From Photobacterium angustum (lineage in GTDB: Bacteria > Pseudomonadota > Gammaproteobacteria > Enterobacterales > Vibrionaceae): 60,803 nucleotides of DNA. Of this stretch, positions 26,351-33,908 are shown piece after piece. Each line of letters opens with the position of its first letter. Position 1 is the stretch's first letter. Location of the stretch: the NCBI RefSeq assembly GCF_003026365.1, contig NZ_PYOM01000027.1:1-60803 (forward strand), in the 5' to 3' direction. The notes below the pieces were generated by a model. That model saw only the letters and a list, made by a program, of their open reading frames with translations. It had not been told where the DNA came from and did no database searches. Both the position numbers and the translations under genes were made by a program.

Positions 26351-27823
26351 ATGAAAAACTATTATTCCGAGAGTAAAGCAGAGTGTTCTGAAATTGCCGC
26401 TAGCGCTTGTACGACGATACTTGTCGGCAATCAAGTAACGGTTGATGGATCGTTTATCATTGCTCGTAATGAAGATCATGAAGCGATTAATGCTAAACGA
26501 TTTAACTTCCACCCTGCAGAAGATGCACAATTAAGTGATTTTCATTCTATAGGGGCAATGGGAAATGATTTTACATATCCCGCTGCAAAAAATGCCCTTC
26601 AATATACTTCAAATTCTGATTTTGATACTGAAGGTACCAGTTTTGGTGCTGCTGGATTTAATTCTGCTGGAGTGGGTATCACTGCGACAGAAACAATCTT
26701 TAACAACGCACAGGTACTTGCTATTGATCCTTATGTAACAAAAACAGGTATCGGTGAAGATGCTATTGTGAATGTTATTTTACCTCGTGTGCGCAGTGCT
26801 AAAGAGGGAGTGGCTTTGTTAGGGCATATTATTGAAACCCAAGGCACAGCGGAGGGATTCGGGGTTGCGTTTATGGATAAAGAGGGAATTTGGTATCTAG
26901 AAACGGGGAGTGGCCACCATTGGATGGCTGCAAAAATACCTACGGATAAATATTTTGTCTCTGCTAATCAGGGGCGATTAGTTGATTATATCGCTAATCA
27001 TCCTGACTTTATGGCCTCGGAAGGCTTGGTTGAATTTGCCCAAAAACATCACTTACCCTCTGCTGAAAATAGCGATAGTTTTAATTTTCATCGTGCTTAT
27101 TCACAAGATGTAGAGCACGATAAAACATATAACTACCCACGCGTATGGACATTACAACATATGTATAGCGATGGGCTTAAAACGGAAATTGATCAGGGTG
27201 AATCATTTCCGGTTTACCTAACACCTAAAAATAAGCTAAGTGTTTATGATGTGATGCAAGGCTTGCGTAACCATTATCAAGCAACAGAGCATGATCCTTA
27301 TTCACATAGTAACCCGAACGACCCTTATCGCCCAATTTCAGTCTTTCGAACAGAGCATTCGCATGTTTTACAGCTCCGTCCTGAGCTACCTATTGCTATC
27401 GGTGAAATTCAATATATCGCTTATGGTATGACAGCCTTGAGTGTCTATTTACCATTTTATCAGGGAATGACCTCTGTTCCTAAAGCGTTGACGTTAGGTG
27501 ATAATAAAGCGGATAGTCACTCTGCATATTGGAAATTTCGTAAGTTACAAACATTAGCAATGATGGATTGGAATCAGTTTTCTCCGATTGTGCAGCAGGC
27601 TTATCATGACTTTGAACAACAAACTGCGCATAAACAAAAGCTAATGGAAGCTGAATACATAGCATTGTATACGACTCACCCAGAGCAAGCTGTTGCGCTT
27701 ATTAATGCTTTTGAGCATGAGGTTGTAGCCTTAGCGTTAGCACTGACTGAAGAGTTAACTAATGAATTATTTACTCGTTTAACAGTTAATGTGGATAAGT
27801 TATACAACTTTTCTGGGGCTTAA
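26351..27823 (+). CDS. Peptidase family C69 dipeptidase (PepD-like)
   Basis: This is an N-terminal-nucleophile dipeptidase of family C69. The segment ASACTTILVGNQVTVDGS near residue 18-35 has the conserved Cys that becomes the nucleophile after removal of the propeptide, followed by the IARNEDH motif. At 490 aa it fits the family. There is no clear hydrophobic signal, so a short propeptide is more likely than secretion. It is a single-gene transcript between terminators, with a possible CRP site upstream. Confidence 0.85.
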   Translation: MKNYYSESKAECSEIAASACTTILVGNQVTVDGSFIIARNEDHEAINAKRFNFHPAEDAQLSDFHSIGAMGNDFTYPAAKNALQYTSNSDFDTEGTSFGAAGFNSAGVGITATETIFNNAQVLAIDPYVTKTGIGEDAIVNVILPRVRSAKEGVALLGHIIETQGTAEGFGVAFMDKEGIWYLETGSGHHWMAAKIPTDKYFVSANQGRLVDYIANHPDFMASEGLVEFAQKHHLPSAENSDSFNFHRAYSQDVEHDKTYNYPRVWTLQHMYSDGLKTEIDQGESFPVYLTPKNKLSVYDVMQGLRNHYQATEHDPYSHSNPNDPYRPISVFRTEHSHVLQLRPELPIAIGEIQYIAYGMTALSVYLPFYQGMTSVPKALTLGDNKADSHSAYWKFRKLQTLAMMDWNQFSPIVQQAYHDFEQQTAHKQKLMEAEYIALYTTHPEQAVALINAFEHEVVALALALTEELTNELFTRLTVNVDKLYNFSGA

Positions 27824-27974
27824 ATATCATTTGGTATTTAAGGTTCAAGATGTTCTAAGCGTCTACATGCTGAATATAGCGTTAAGCTTTACAAAATATC
27901 GAGTGAAGCTCTACTGTAATCCCTAGGTGAATAAGCTTATTTAATTGCTATTAGGGGAAGTAATCGGTGACGAG

Positions 27975-28011
27975 TACCGGGTGTTATTAATCACGCCCGG
28001 TGCTTTTTTAC
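27975..28011. terminator. Terminator between the C69 dipeptidase and yjbQ
   Basis: ACCGGGTG and CACGCCCGGT pair with a 2-nt bulge, followed by a T-run on the plus strand. It sits between converging genes and may serve both. Confidence 0.7.
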
Positions 28012-28019
28012 TCAGTATG

Positions 28020-28439
28020 CTATTCGCCTTGAATAGTGATCACGACTTGGCGAGAGCTGCCATGATCACGGTGCTCACCTAAATAAATACCTTGCCATAT
28101 ACCTAATGCTAAACGTCCTTGTGAAATAGGGATCGAGATACTATTACCTAACAATGAATTTTTAATATGTGCTGGCATATCATCATCTCCTTCATAGGTA
28201 TGTCGATAATAAGGCGCACGTTCTGGTACAAAATGATTAAAATGTTTCTCCATATCATGACGTACCGTAGGATCGGCATTTTCATTAATGGTTAAGCTTG
28301 CCGAGGTGTGTTGGAGAAAACAGTGGACTAATCCAACGCTTAAAGGTCGGATCTCATGTAAATGTTGCGCTATTTCCTCAGTGATAAGGTGAAAACCGCG
28401 CTTTTGAGGAGTAAGATTAATTGTTTTTTGATACCACAT
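28020..28439 (-). CDS. yjbQ: UPF0047 family protein YjbQ
   Basis: YjbQ proteins show weak thiamine-phosphate-synthase-like activity in vitro, but the physiological role is unknown. The 139-aa protein has the family signature HTSASLTINENADP and the C-terminal GIYLGEHRDHGSSRQVVI. It matches E. coli YjbQ in length (138). It is divergent from pgi. Confidence 0.92.
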   Translation of the reverse strand: MWYQKTINLTPQKRGFHLITEEIAQHLHEIRPLSVGLVHCFLQHTSASLTINENADPTVRHDMEKHFNHFVPERAPYYRHTYEGDDDMPAHIKNSLLGNSISIPISQGRLALGIWQGIYLGEHRDHGSSRQVVITIQGE

Positions 28440-28635
28440 GGCTATTTACCTATAGGTTTAACCTTTTAGTTTGATTAGTTATTCGCATTATTACATTGAT
28501 GCGAAATACAGGTATGATGCATTCCAAGTTTTCGTGATTTACCGCAATGACGATCTTTTTCTTTTCGCGGCATCATCACAAGTGATCAAAATTATAAATA
28601 AGCCTGCCATCATAGGCTAATGAGCAAAATCGGGG

Positions 28636-28668
28636 ATCTTTCGCAGACAGTGTATTGGTGCGAAAGAT
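28636..28668 (+). promoter_or_regulatory. Inverted repeat in the pgi leader
   Basis: ATCTTTCGCA (28636-28645) and TGCGAAAGAT (28659-28668) form a perfect 10-bp inverted repeat with a 13-base spacer, ending 15 bp before the AGGA site of pgi. It could be an RNA hairpin in the leader or a DNA operator. No T-run follows. Confidence 0.5.
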
Positions 28669-28694
28669 AAACATAACAAAATTAGGATATTTTT

Positions 28695-30347
28695 ATGTTG
28701 AAGAACATCAACCCAACGCAAACTCAAGCGTGGCAAGATCTAACCGCACACTTTGAACAAGCTCAAGATTTCCAATTAAGAGACTTATTTGCTAATGATA
28801 ACGCTCGCTTCTCTAAGTTTTCTGCGCAATTTGGCTCAGATATCCTACTTGATTACTCTAAAAACCTTATCACCGAAGAAACACTAACTAAGCTGTTTGC
28901 TCTTGCAAAAGAGACAGAGCTAGATGCTGCTATTGCAGATATGTTCAGTGGCGAGAAAATTAACCGTACAGAAGATCGCGCAGTACTTCACGTAGCACTA
29001 CGTAACCGTAGTAACACACCAATTATGGTTGATGGCGAAGATGTGATGCCTGCTGTGAATGCCGTACTTGAGAAGATGAAGTCTTTCTCTGAGCGCATCA
29101 TTAGCGGTGAATGGAAAGGTTACACTGGTAAAGAAATTACCGATATCGTGAACATCGGTATCGGTGGCTCAGATCTTGGTCCTTACATGGTGTCAGAAGC
29201 GCTAGGTGCTTATAAAACGCGCCTAAACATGCACTTTGTTTCGAACGTTGATGGCACGCACATTGCTGAAACGCTAAAAGATCTTAACCCAGAAACAACG
29301 TTGTTCTTGATCGCATCAAAAACCTTCACGACTCAAGAAACCATGACTAACGCGCTATCAGCACGTGACTGGTTCTTAGCAAAAGCAGAAGATAAAGCAC
29401 ATGTAGCGAAACACTTTGCTGCGCTTTCAACAAACGGTGAAGCGGTTGCTGAGTTTGGTATTGATACTGACAACATGTTCGAGTTCTGGGATTGGGTTGG
29501 CGGCCGTTATTCACTATGGTCTGCAATCGGTCTATCAATCTGCTTGTCAGTAGGTTTTGATAACTTTGTTGCGCTACTTGATGGCGGTCATGCAATGGAC
29601 AAACACTTTGCAGAAGCACCATTAGAGCAAAAACTACCAGTTATCCTTGCGCTTATCGGTATCTGGTACAACAACTTCCACGGTGCAGAAACAGAAGCGA
29701 TTCTTCCTTATGATCAGTACATGCACCGTTTTGCAGCGTACTTCCAGCAAGGTAACATGGAATCAAACGGTAAGTACGTTGATCGTGGCGGTAACCCAGT
29801 GGATTACCAAACAGGTCCAATTATTTGGGGTGAACCTGGTACTAATGGTCAACATGCTTTCTACCAGTTGATCCACCAAGGCACGAAATTGATCCCATGT
29901 GATTTCATTGCTCCTGCGATTAGCCATAACCCATTAGGCGATCACCATCCAAAATTAATGGCGAACTTCTTCGCGCAAACTGAAGCACTAGCATTTGGTA
30001 AGAGCCGTGAGAAAGTTGAAGCAGAATTCTTTGCTGCGGGTAAATCACAAGAAGAAGTGAACGAACTAGCAGAATTTAAAGTATTCGAAGGCAACCGCCC
30101 AACGAACTCAATCTTAGTGAAAGAAATTACGCCTTATACACTAGGTGCATTGATTGCGCTTTATGAGCACAAGATTTTCACTCAAGGTGTTATTTGGAAT
30201 ATCTTTAGCTTTGATCAGTGGGGCGTAGAGCTTGGTAAGCAACTGGCTAACCAAATCCTGCCAGAGCTAAACAATAAAGAAGAGGTATCAAGCCACGATA
30301 GCTCGACTAATGGTTTGATCAATGCATTTAAACAATGGCGAGCATAA
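28695..30347 (+). CDS. pgi: Glucose-6-phosphate isomerase
   Basis: Pgi interconverts glucose-6-phosphate and fructose-6-phosphate. The signature GEPGTNGQHAFYQL is near residue 378, and VNIGIGGSDLGP is near 151-162. The 550-aa length equals the E. coli enzyme (549). AGGATATTTTT precedes ATG 28695. It is a monocistronic gene with a strong terminator. Confidence 0.97.
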   Translation: MLKNINPTQTQAWQDLTAHFEQAQDFQLRDLFANDNARFSKFSAQFGSDILLDYSKNLITEETLTKLFALAKETELDAAIADMFSGEKINRTEDRAVLHVALRNRSNTPIMVDGEDVMPAVNAVLEKMKSFSERIISGEWKGYTGKEITDIVNIGIGGSDLGPYMVSEALGAYKTRLNMHFVSNVDGTHIAETLKDLNPETTLFLIASKTFTTQETMTNALSARDWFLAKAEDKAHVAKHFAALSTNGEAVAEFGIDTDNMFEFWDWVGGRYSLWSAIGLSICLSVGFDNFVALLDGGHAMDKHFAEAPLEQKLPVILALIGIWYNNFHGAETEAILPYDQYMHRFAAYFQQGNMESNGKYVDRGGNPVDYQTGPIIWGEPGTNGQHAFYQLIHQGTKLIPCDFIAPAISHNPLGDHHPKLMANFFAQTEALAFGKSREKVEAEFFAAGKSQEEVNELAEFKVFEGNRPTNSILVKEITPYTLGALIALYEHKIFTQGVIWNIFSFDQWGVELGKQLANQILPELNNKEEVSSHDSSTNGLINAFKQWRA

Positions 30348-30383
30348 TCTTAGGCTAATGTACTAAGTCATATGTTTGATAAT

Positions 30384-30413
30384 AAAAACGCCGCTAAATA
30401 GCGGCGTTTTTTT
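30384..30413 (+). terminator. Terminator of pgi
   Basis: AAACGCCGCTA and TAGCGGCGTTT flank a short AA loop and are followed by T7. It also faces the converging cold-shock gene. Confidence 0.92.
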
Positions 30414-30432
30414 ATCTTTTCAGTGATGGTTA

Positions 30433-30639
30433 TTACAGTGCAATAACTTCGCTAGCTTGTGGGCCTTTCTGACCATCCGTAACGATAAACTCAACACTTT
30501 GGCCTTCACGTAAGGTGCGGCGCCCTTGAGCTTGAATAGCACTGAAGTGTACAAACACATCTTTGCCATCCGTTCCAGAAATGAAACCAAAGCCTTTGTC
30601 ATCGTTGAACCATTTTACGGTTCCAGTCAGTTTACTCAT
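30433..30639 (-). CDS. Cold-shock domain protein (CspA family)
   Basis: A 68-aa OB-fold RNA/ssDNA chaperone with GTVKWFNDDKGFGFI (RNP1) and DVFVHFSAI (RNP2). The family is clear but the paralogue (CspA/C/D/E type) is not. There is a gap of about 225 bp up to the cheX-like gene, which leaves room for the long structured 5' leader usual in this family. Confidence 0.93.
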   Translation of the reverse strand: MSKLTGTVKWFNDDKGFGFISGTDGKDVFVHFSAIQAQGRRTLREGQSVEFIVTDGQKGPQASEVIAL

Positions 30640-30863
30640 GTACGTCTTTCCCTTTTAGACAAATAATATACAGTCATCCCGCAATTATAAGTAACGTGAT
30701 GCGTATGACGTGAACTAGTCTAGATCGAAAAAAGAGCGGAGAGTAGTCTTTTATTTAAGAATAGGATTATTAATAAAAGACTTAATAAAGAAATAGATAG
30801 CGTTAAGAAAAGCAAAGAATTTATCGTGTAATTAACGGTATAGTTTCATTGGAAAAGACGATA

Positions 30864-31325
30864 TCAATCGAAACAAATTTCGATATAGGCTTTGCCATAA
30901 TCAGAATCAAATGGCATTAAGATGATCGCATTATCACATTTATGGGTAATGGTATGGCCTTTACCAGAAACAACTGCAGGTGTTGCCATATCAAAGTCAT
31001 AGCCATTTTCAGCCAACGCACGTTTTGCACCACCTGTTACCATATTAGTAATTTCACCAACCATATCAGTTACATCTTCATTAATGCCTGCTGGACGTTC
31101 ACCGAGCATGCGTTGCATGATTTCAAGAGCTAGATCTTGCTCAAACGTGATTGACATTGACCCTTTAGTTTTTGGGCCAATCATACCTATTAAGCCAGAT
31201 ACATCACCACGCGCAATTTCATCTTTCTTTAGTCTTGGCTTTTGTGGTGTCATTGGCATCGATGCCATGGTGTTAAGCACATTAATCAGAGATGCAAGAA
31301 AAGGGTTTATAAATTCTGCGCGCAT
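30864..31325 (-). CDS. cheX: CheX-like chemotaxis phosphatase
   Basis: The 153-aa protein fits the CheC/CheX/FliY-type phosphatase fold that dephosphorylates CheY. The paired catalytic residues E91 and N94 are visible in DMVGEITNMVTGGAK, the expected E-x2-N pattern with a single half-site, as in CheX. It has no signal or membrane segment. It begins 24 bp after zur stops, and the two are probably one transcript. Whether it acts on a chemotaxis CheY or another receiver is not shown. Confidence 0.82.
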   Translation of the reverse strand: MRAEFINPFLASLINVLNTMASMPMTPQKPRLKKDEIARGDVSGLIGMIGPKTKGSMSITFEQDLALEIMQRMLGERPAGINEDVTDMVGEITNMVTGGAKRALAENGYDFDMATPAVVSGKGHTITHKCDNAIILMPFDSDYGKAYIEICFD

Positions 31326-31349
31326 AATTGTAAGACTTTTCGTTGTAGG

Positions 31350-31805
31350 TTAAATAATAGGTTTATTACCTTGGCATTTTTCACAAATACCATGGCTTTC
31401 AACAACATGATGATTAATCTTAAAACCAAGTTTTTCTGATTTTTGACGAAGCAGTTTGGCTAACTCATCATCATGACACTCTTCAACACTGCCACACTCA
31501 TCACAAATCAATAACTGCGAACAGTGATCGGCATGTCCTAGTACACAGCAAGCAATATAGCTATTTGTGGACTCCACTTTGTGAACAAAACCTTGTGCTA
31601 AGAGAAAATCTAAAGCTCGGTAAATCGTTGGCGGCTTTGCTTGTGGTTCTGAAATTTTGAGTTGATCCAATAACTCATAAGCGCTGATTGAGCTATGGTG
31701 CTCAATGATCAACGCCAATACTTTTAAGCGCTGTGGCGTAAGTCGAACGCCTCGCTCTTCACAGAGTCGCTGCGCCTTTGTTAATAATTGGGCTTGATCC
31801 GCCAT
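31350..31805 (-). CDS. zur: Zinc uptake regulator Zur (Fur family)
   Basis: Zur represses zinc-uptake genes when zinc is bound. The 151-aa protein has a Fur-type winged helix (GVRLTPQRLKVLALI, PPTIYRALDFL). The structural zinc cysteines sit in CDECGSVEEC and CEKCQ, with a regulatory HADHC segment. Fur proper has a different cysteine layout, so Zur is favoured. The distance to dusA-pspG echoes the zur-dusA-pspG synteny in E. coli, here split by the accessory segment. Confidence 0.92.
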   Translation of the reverse strand: MADQAQLLTKAQRLCEERGVRLTPQRLKVLALIIEHHSSISAYELLDQLKISEPQAKPPTIYRALDFLLAQGFVHKVESTNSYIACCVLGHADHCSQLLICDECGSVEECHDDELAKLLRQKSEKLGFKINHHVVESHGICEKCQGNKPII

Positions 31806-32092
31806 AAAACCTCAAAAAACTACAATAACCGTTTTATTTTATCACAGCCTATTTGAAACATATCGTAACTTAGCAATTAAGCTGCAATAAGCTGTAGTGT
31901 TTCGTGTAGAGGATCACGTAATAATAGCAATAAGAATCAGTTAGCACTGATTTTTTTCATTGATGCTTGCGGTGACTCGAAACATTCCTTTTAAGTGTTA
32001 ATCATCGTTTATACGCAGCAAGGAATAGTGGAGTTAAGCACAAAGATGGAGGACTGATTAAGTTTGCCTACTTATAGTTACCATATAGTAAT

Positions 32093-32385
32093 AATCTTTT
32101 GTTTTTTTTCTGTATTGTTGTTTTTTTGTAATTATCAATAATACACCCATCGAAACGCACAAGGCGTTCACAAACATAAAGACACAAGGTTTTATTACTC
32201 ATGAAAACAGTTATTAAAGCAACTATCGCAGCCGCTATCATCGTTATGTCTTACAACGCTTCAGCTAAAGATGGTGCGTTCACACTCAGGTGTGGTGTTT
32301 ACACAATCAGCATCACAACTTACCTTTGCTGGAAAGTTACTGTCTGCCGCTGATAAATAAGCCGTAGATATCGGCAACAAATACT
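32093..32385 (+). pseudogene. Broken copy of the small exported-protein gene at 37712-37954
   Basis: This is a degenerate duplicate of the exported-protein gene at 37712-37954, in opposite orientation. Similarity starts in the upstream region (about 32093) and runs past the stop. ATG 32201 opens a signal peptide nearly identical to the intact copy's, but after Ala-Phe-Thr the frame shifts. It runs through 22 unrelated codons to a TGA at 32353, leaving 50 codons. The break is an 83-bp deletion between two copies of GCGTTCACA that are both present in the intact gene. The 3' end of the original sequence (down to ...GCTGATAAATAAGCCG) is still recognisable out of frame. Confidence 0.85.
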
Positions 32386-32573
32386 TTGCTGAAGTAGGCG
32401 ACATTATTCTGTTCTCTGCCGACGTTACTCAACCACCCATAAACAAGAGCAATTAATGAGGATTTATTCGGATTTAATGAATGGTTATCACTGGTTTTTT
32501 TATGTAACTTTTGCATTAGAAAAACTAATCAAAAATAATATTATTTCTCACTTTTAAAAGCCGATTAAACTCC

Positions 32574-32579
32574 TATAAT
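32574..32579 (+). promoter_or_regulatory. rRNA-like -10 element before the 25-codon ORF
   Basis: TATAATGCCCCACATCGA resembles the rRNA P1 promoter at the window end (TATAATGCTGCTCCATCGA): perfect -10, GC-rich discriminator and similar start region. The -35 is not convincing (TTTTAA-like). Confidence 0.5.
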
Positions 32580-32595
32580 GCCCCACATCGAAACG

Positions 32596-32634
32596 CGACC
32601 TACGCCTTATAAATACTGTGTTTAGGCAAGGTTG
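32596..32634 (+). other. Leader hairpin of the 25-codon transcript
   Basis: CGACCT pairs with AGGTTG and GCCT with AGGC around a 16-nt loop, separated by a small internal loop. It lies between the putative promoter and the ribosome-binding site, so it would be part of a roughly 85-nt 5' leader. Confidence 0.45.
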
Positions 32635-32671
32635 TACATTATAAAAAACTTGCTTTATTAAGGAATTCACA

Positions 32672-32749
32672 ATGTCACGTATCATTAACAAAGTTGTTAG
32701 CTTATACACTCCTGTTTTCGCTTCTATGTACAAAGCGCAAATCAAATAA
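32672..32749 (+). CDS. Putative 25-aa small protein with its own transcription unit
   Basis: The ORF starts at ATG 32672, with AGGA at 32661-32664 (7-base spacing), and ends at TAA 32749. The product begins MSRIINKVV and has a mixed basic and aromatic composition with a central TPVFASMY; I do not recognise it. Support comes from context: an rRNA-like promoter at 32574, a paired leader hairpin (32596-32634) and a strong terminator 20 bp after the stop. No homology is claimed; it may equally be a leader peptide or an RNA gene with a chance ORF. Confidence 0.5.
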   Translation: MSRIINKVVSLYTPVFASMYKAQIK

Positions 32750-32768
32750 GTGTTTAAAGAATTTAAAA

Positions 32769-32802
32769 AAGGGCGTTGAAGGAAACTTCAACGCCCTTTT
32801 GC
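32769..32802 (+). terminator. Terminator after the 25-codon ORF
   Basis: GGGCGTTGAAG and CTTCAACGCCC form an 11-bp perfect stem with a GAAA loop, followed by TTTT. The GAAA tetraloop makes it very stable. Confidence 0.92.
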
Positions 32803-32833
32803 TATTTGGTAAAGAGATAACTCAAATATACTC

Positions 32834-32880
32834 TTTGGTAGCTTTTGGTAAGTCTTTTACCAAAAGCTACCAAAAGCTAC
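32834..32880. repeat. 18-bp inverted repeat with tandem CAAAAGCTAC units
   Basis: TTTGGTAGCTTTTGGTAA (32834-32851) is exactly reverse-complementary to 32857-32874, with a 5-base loop. The right arm overlaps two tandem copies of CAAAAGCTAC (32861-32880). No T-run follows on either strand, so it is not a standard terminator. Confidence 0.75.
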
Positions 32881-33055
32881 CAAAACGCAGAAGGATCTCA
32901 GAGTAACACTCGCTAAGCCACAACCCTGATTTTATGATAGTTCGGTAATTATTATATTGGCGACTTCAAAATCATTGCTGAAATAGTTCTTTGTATTTAT
33001 GACTTCATAAATAACTGATGGTCTATTGTAAGCGTGTGAGATTCGGGCTTGTTTA

Positions 33056-33226
33056 ATGAGAGCACGCGATTACTTTATTGATAAACGTCTGCATCAACTC
33101 TATACCCAACTACGTGAATGCAATCCAAGCGTGTTGGATATGGTGAATACGCTTAATTTTGTGTTGCGACAATACCCTTACGTTAAAGCGCTTTCGTGTG
33201 TAAAGCCGCGATGCAACTACTTGTGA
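33056..33226 (+). CDS. Hypothetical 56-aa ORF
   Basis: An ATG at 33056 opens 56 codons ending at TGA 33226. The start MRARDYFIDKRLHQLYTQL and the NTLNFVLRQYPYVKAL segment look like real amphipathic helices, and codon use resembles the neighbours. However, there is no good ribosome-binding site and I do not recognise the family. It could be the relic of a larger accessory gene. The gap before it (32881-33055) holds nothing that I can name. Confidence 0.3.
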   Translation: MRARDYFIDKRLHQLYTQLRECNPSVLDMVNTLNFVLRQYPYVKALSCVKPRCNYL

Positions 33227-33247
33227 CGTTTCGAGCTTCGCATACGA

Positions 33248-33267
33248 AATTTTCACATGTGAAAATT
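33248..33267. promoter_or_regulatory. 20-bp perfect palindrome
   Basis: AATTTTCACATGTGAAAATT is a perfect palindrome, the form of a strong dimeric-regulator operator. It lies about 20 bp after the 56-aa ORF and about 98 bp before the small ORF at 33365. Confidence 0.5.
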
Positions 33268-33364
33268 ATGCGTACGTATGAACGTTAAATTTCCGGGAAG
33301 TTTTGGAGATATATTAGGTGGATTATGGTGGTTACGATGAATATCTTTTTAAAAGGAATGAGTA

Positions 33365-33436
33365 ATGACCAAAAATGTCAGCTCCGTAACATCTGTAATA
33401 GCGATAATTCTATACGTACCGTATGAAGTTATTTAA
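33365..33436 (+). CDS. Putative 23-aa hydrophobic peptide
   Basis: ATG 33365 follows AAGGA with 7-base spacing and opens 23 codons that end at TAA 33436. The central stretch SVIAIILYV is hydrophobic enough for a short membrane helix. A terminator starts 8 bp after the stop. An overlapping ORF in another frame (ATG 33337, 29 codons) also exists. I do not recognise it; small membrane peptides of this shape include toxins and stress peptides, but nothing here proves that. Confidence 0.3.
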   Translation: MTKNVSSVTSVIAIILYVPYEVI

Positions 33437-33443
33437 CGAAAAT

Positions 33444-33470
33444 ACCGCCTTAAATTAGGCGGCTTTTTCG
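33444..33470 (+). terminator. Terminator after the 23-codon ORF
   Basis: ACCGCCT and AGGCGG flank a TAAATT-type loop and are followed by CTTTTT. Confidence 0.8.
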
Positions 33471-33520
33471 TAGTGTGGCATAGAAAAGCAAACCCACCGC
33501 CCATCCTAGGCTGGCGGGTA

Positions 33521-33545
33521 GAGAGATAAAGGAGGAAAATCTCTC
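33521..33545 (+). other. Hairpin with a purine loop AAAGGAGGAAA
   Basis: GAGAGAT (33521-33527) pairs perfectly with ATCTCTC (33539-33545), leaving an 11-base loop that contains GGAGG. No ATG follows at ribosome-binding distance. Loop-displayed GGA is the geometry CsrA prefers, but a single site proves nothing. The stretch 33471-33737 has no other gene that I can support. Confidence 0.4.
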
Positions 33546-33675
33546 GTAGTCTATTAGACAACACTATTCATGAATCTAAAGTGAACTGGATATTTACAGG
33601 TAAGCTTTACGTTTTTCATCATGATCAAAATTATGTATCTAAATCGAACCGATATGCGGTAACGCCAAGATACAA

Positions 33676-33703
33676 AAAGACCGCCCACCATGGCAGTCTT
33701 TTA
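33676..33703. terminator. Terminator-like hairpin near the UmuC tail
   Basis: AAAGACCGCC and GGCAGTCTTT pair around CACCAT with one mismatch, flanked by A-tract and T-tract. It lies 35 bp past the displaced umuC stop and could end the umuDC-like transcript on the minus strand. Confidence 0.6.
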
Positions 33704-33737
33704 ACTGTCATTTGTAATAAATTGTATATCCTTCCCA

Positions 33738-33908
33738 CTAAACACACTTCACCACCACAATGTCTTTAATGTCGGTGTAGTAGTTCTCTAGCTCTAACAT
33801 TTCTATTTCTCCCTGTCGTTCGTGGTAGCTGCGTTGCTGGCATGCAAAACCGATCACGCCTTTACCAAAGCGATCGCTTAGTTGGTCTAGGGTGTTGTTT
33901 AAGGTGTC
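33738..33908 (-). pseudogene. Displaced C-terminal tail of the UmuC-like gene
   Basis: In the frame shifted by one base from the UmuC ORF, about 56 codons run to a TAG at 33738. They read DTLNNTLDQLSDRFGKG... and end NYYTDIKDIVVVK. This follows the layout of the UmuC C-terminus (DTLN...G.GTLYFA...YTT...DL..VK in E. coli). Restoring one A in the AACAAGAC stretch at about 33908-33913 would join it to the upstream ORF. Confidence 0.75.

Noticed and set aside
31806..32092. Gap upstream of zur searched for a Zur box or gene
   Set aside because: I found no convincing dyad like the known Zur operator and no ORF with a ribosome site; only the T-rich promoter-like stretch shared with the exported-protein gene begins near 32093.
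32694..32906. Plus-strand 70-codon ORF overlapping the 25-codon ORF
   Set aside because: It begins inside the smaller ORF, crosses a strong terminator and the inverted repeat, and has a low-complexity product.
32834..32920. Inverted repeat as part of an integron attC site or insertion-sequence end
   Set aside because: There is no integrase, no transposase, no core-site GTTRRRY pair and no target duplication seen.
33581..33769. Plus-strand 62-codon GTG ORF downstream of the GGAGG hairpin
   Set aside because: It runs through a terminator hairpin (33676-33703) and into the antisense of the UmuC tail, has no ribosome site at its GTG, and its product looks like random sequence.
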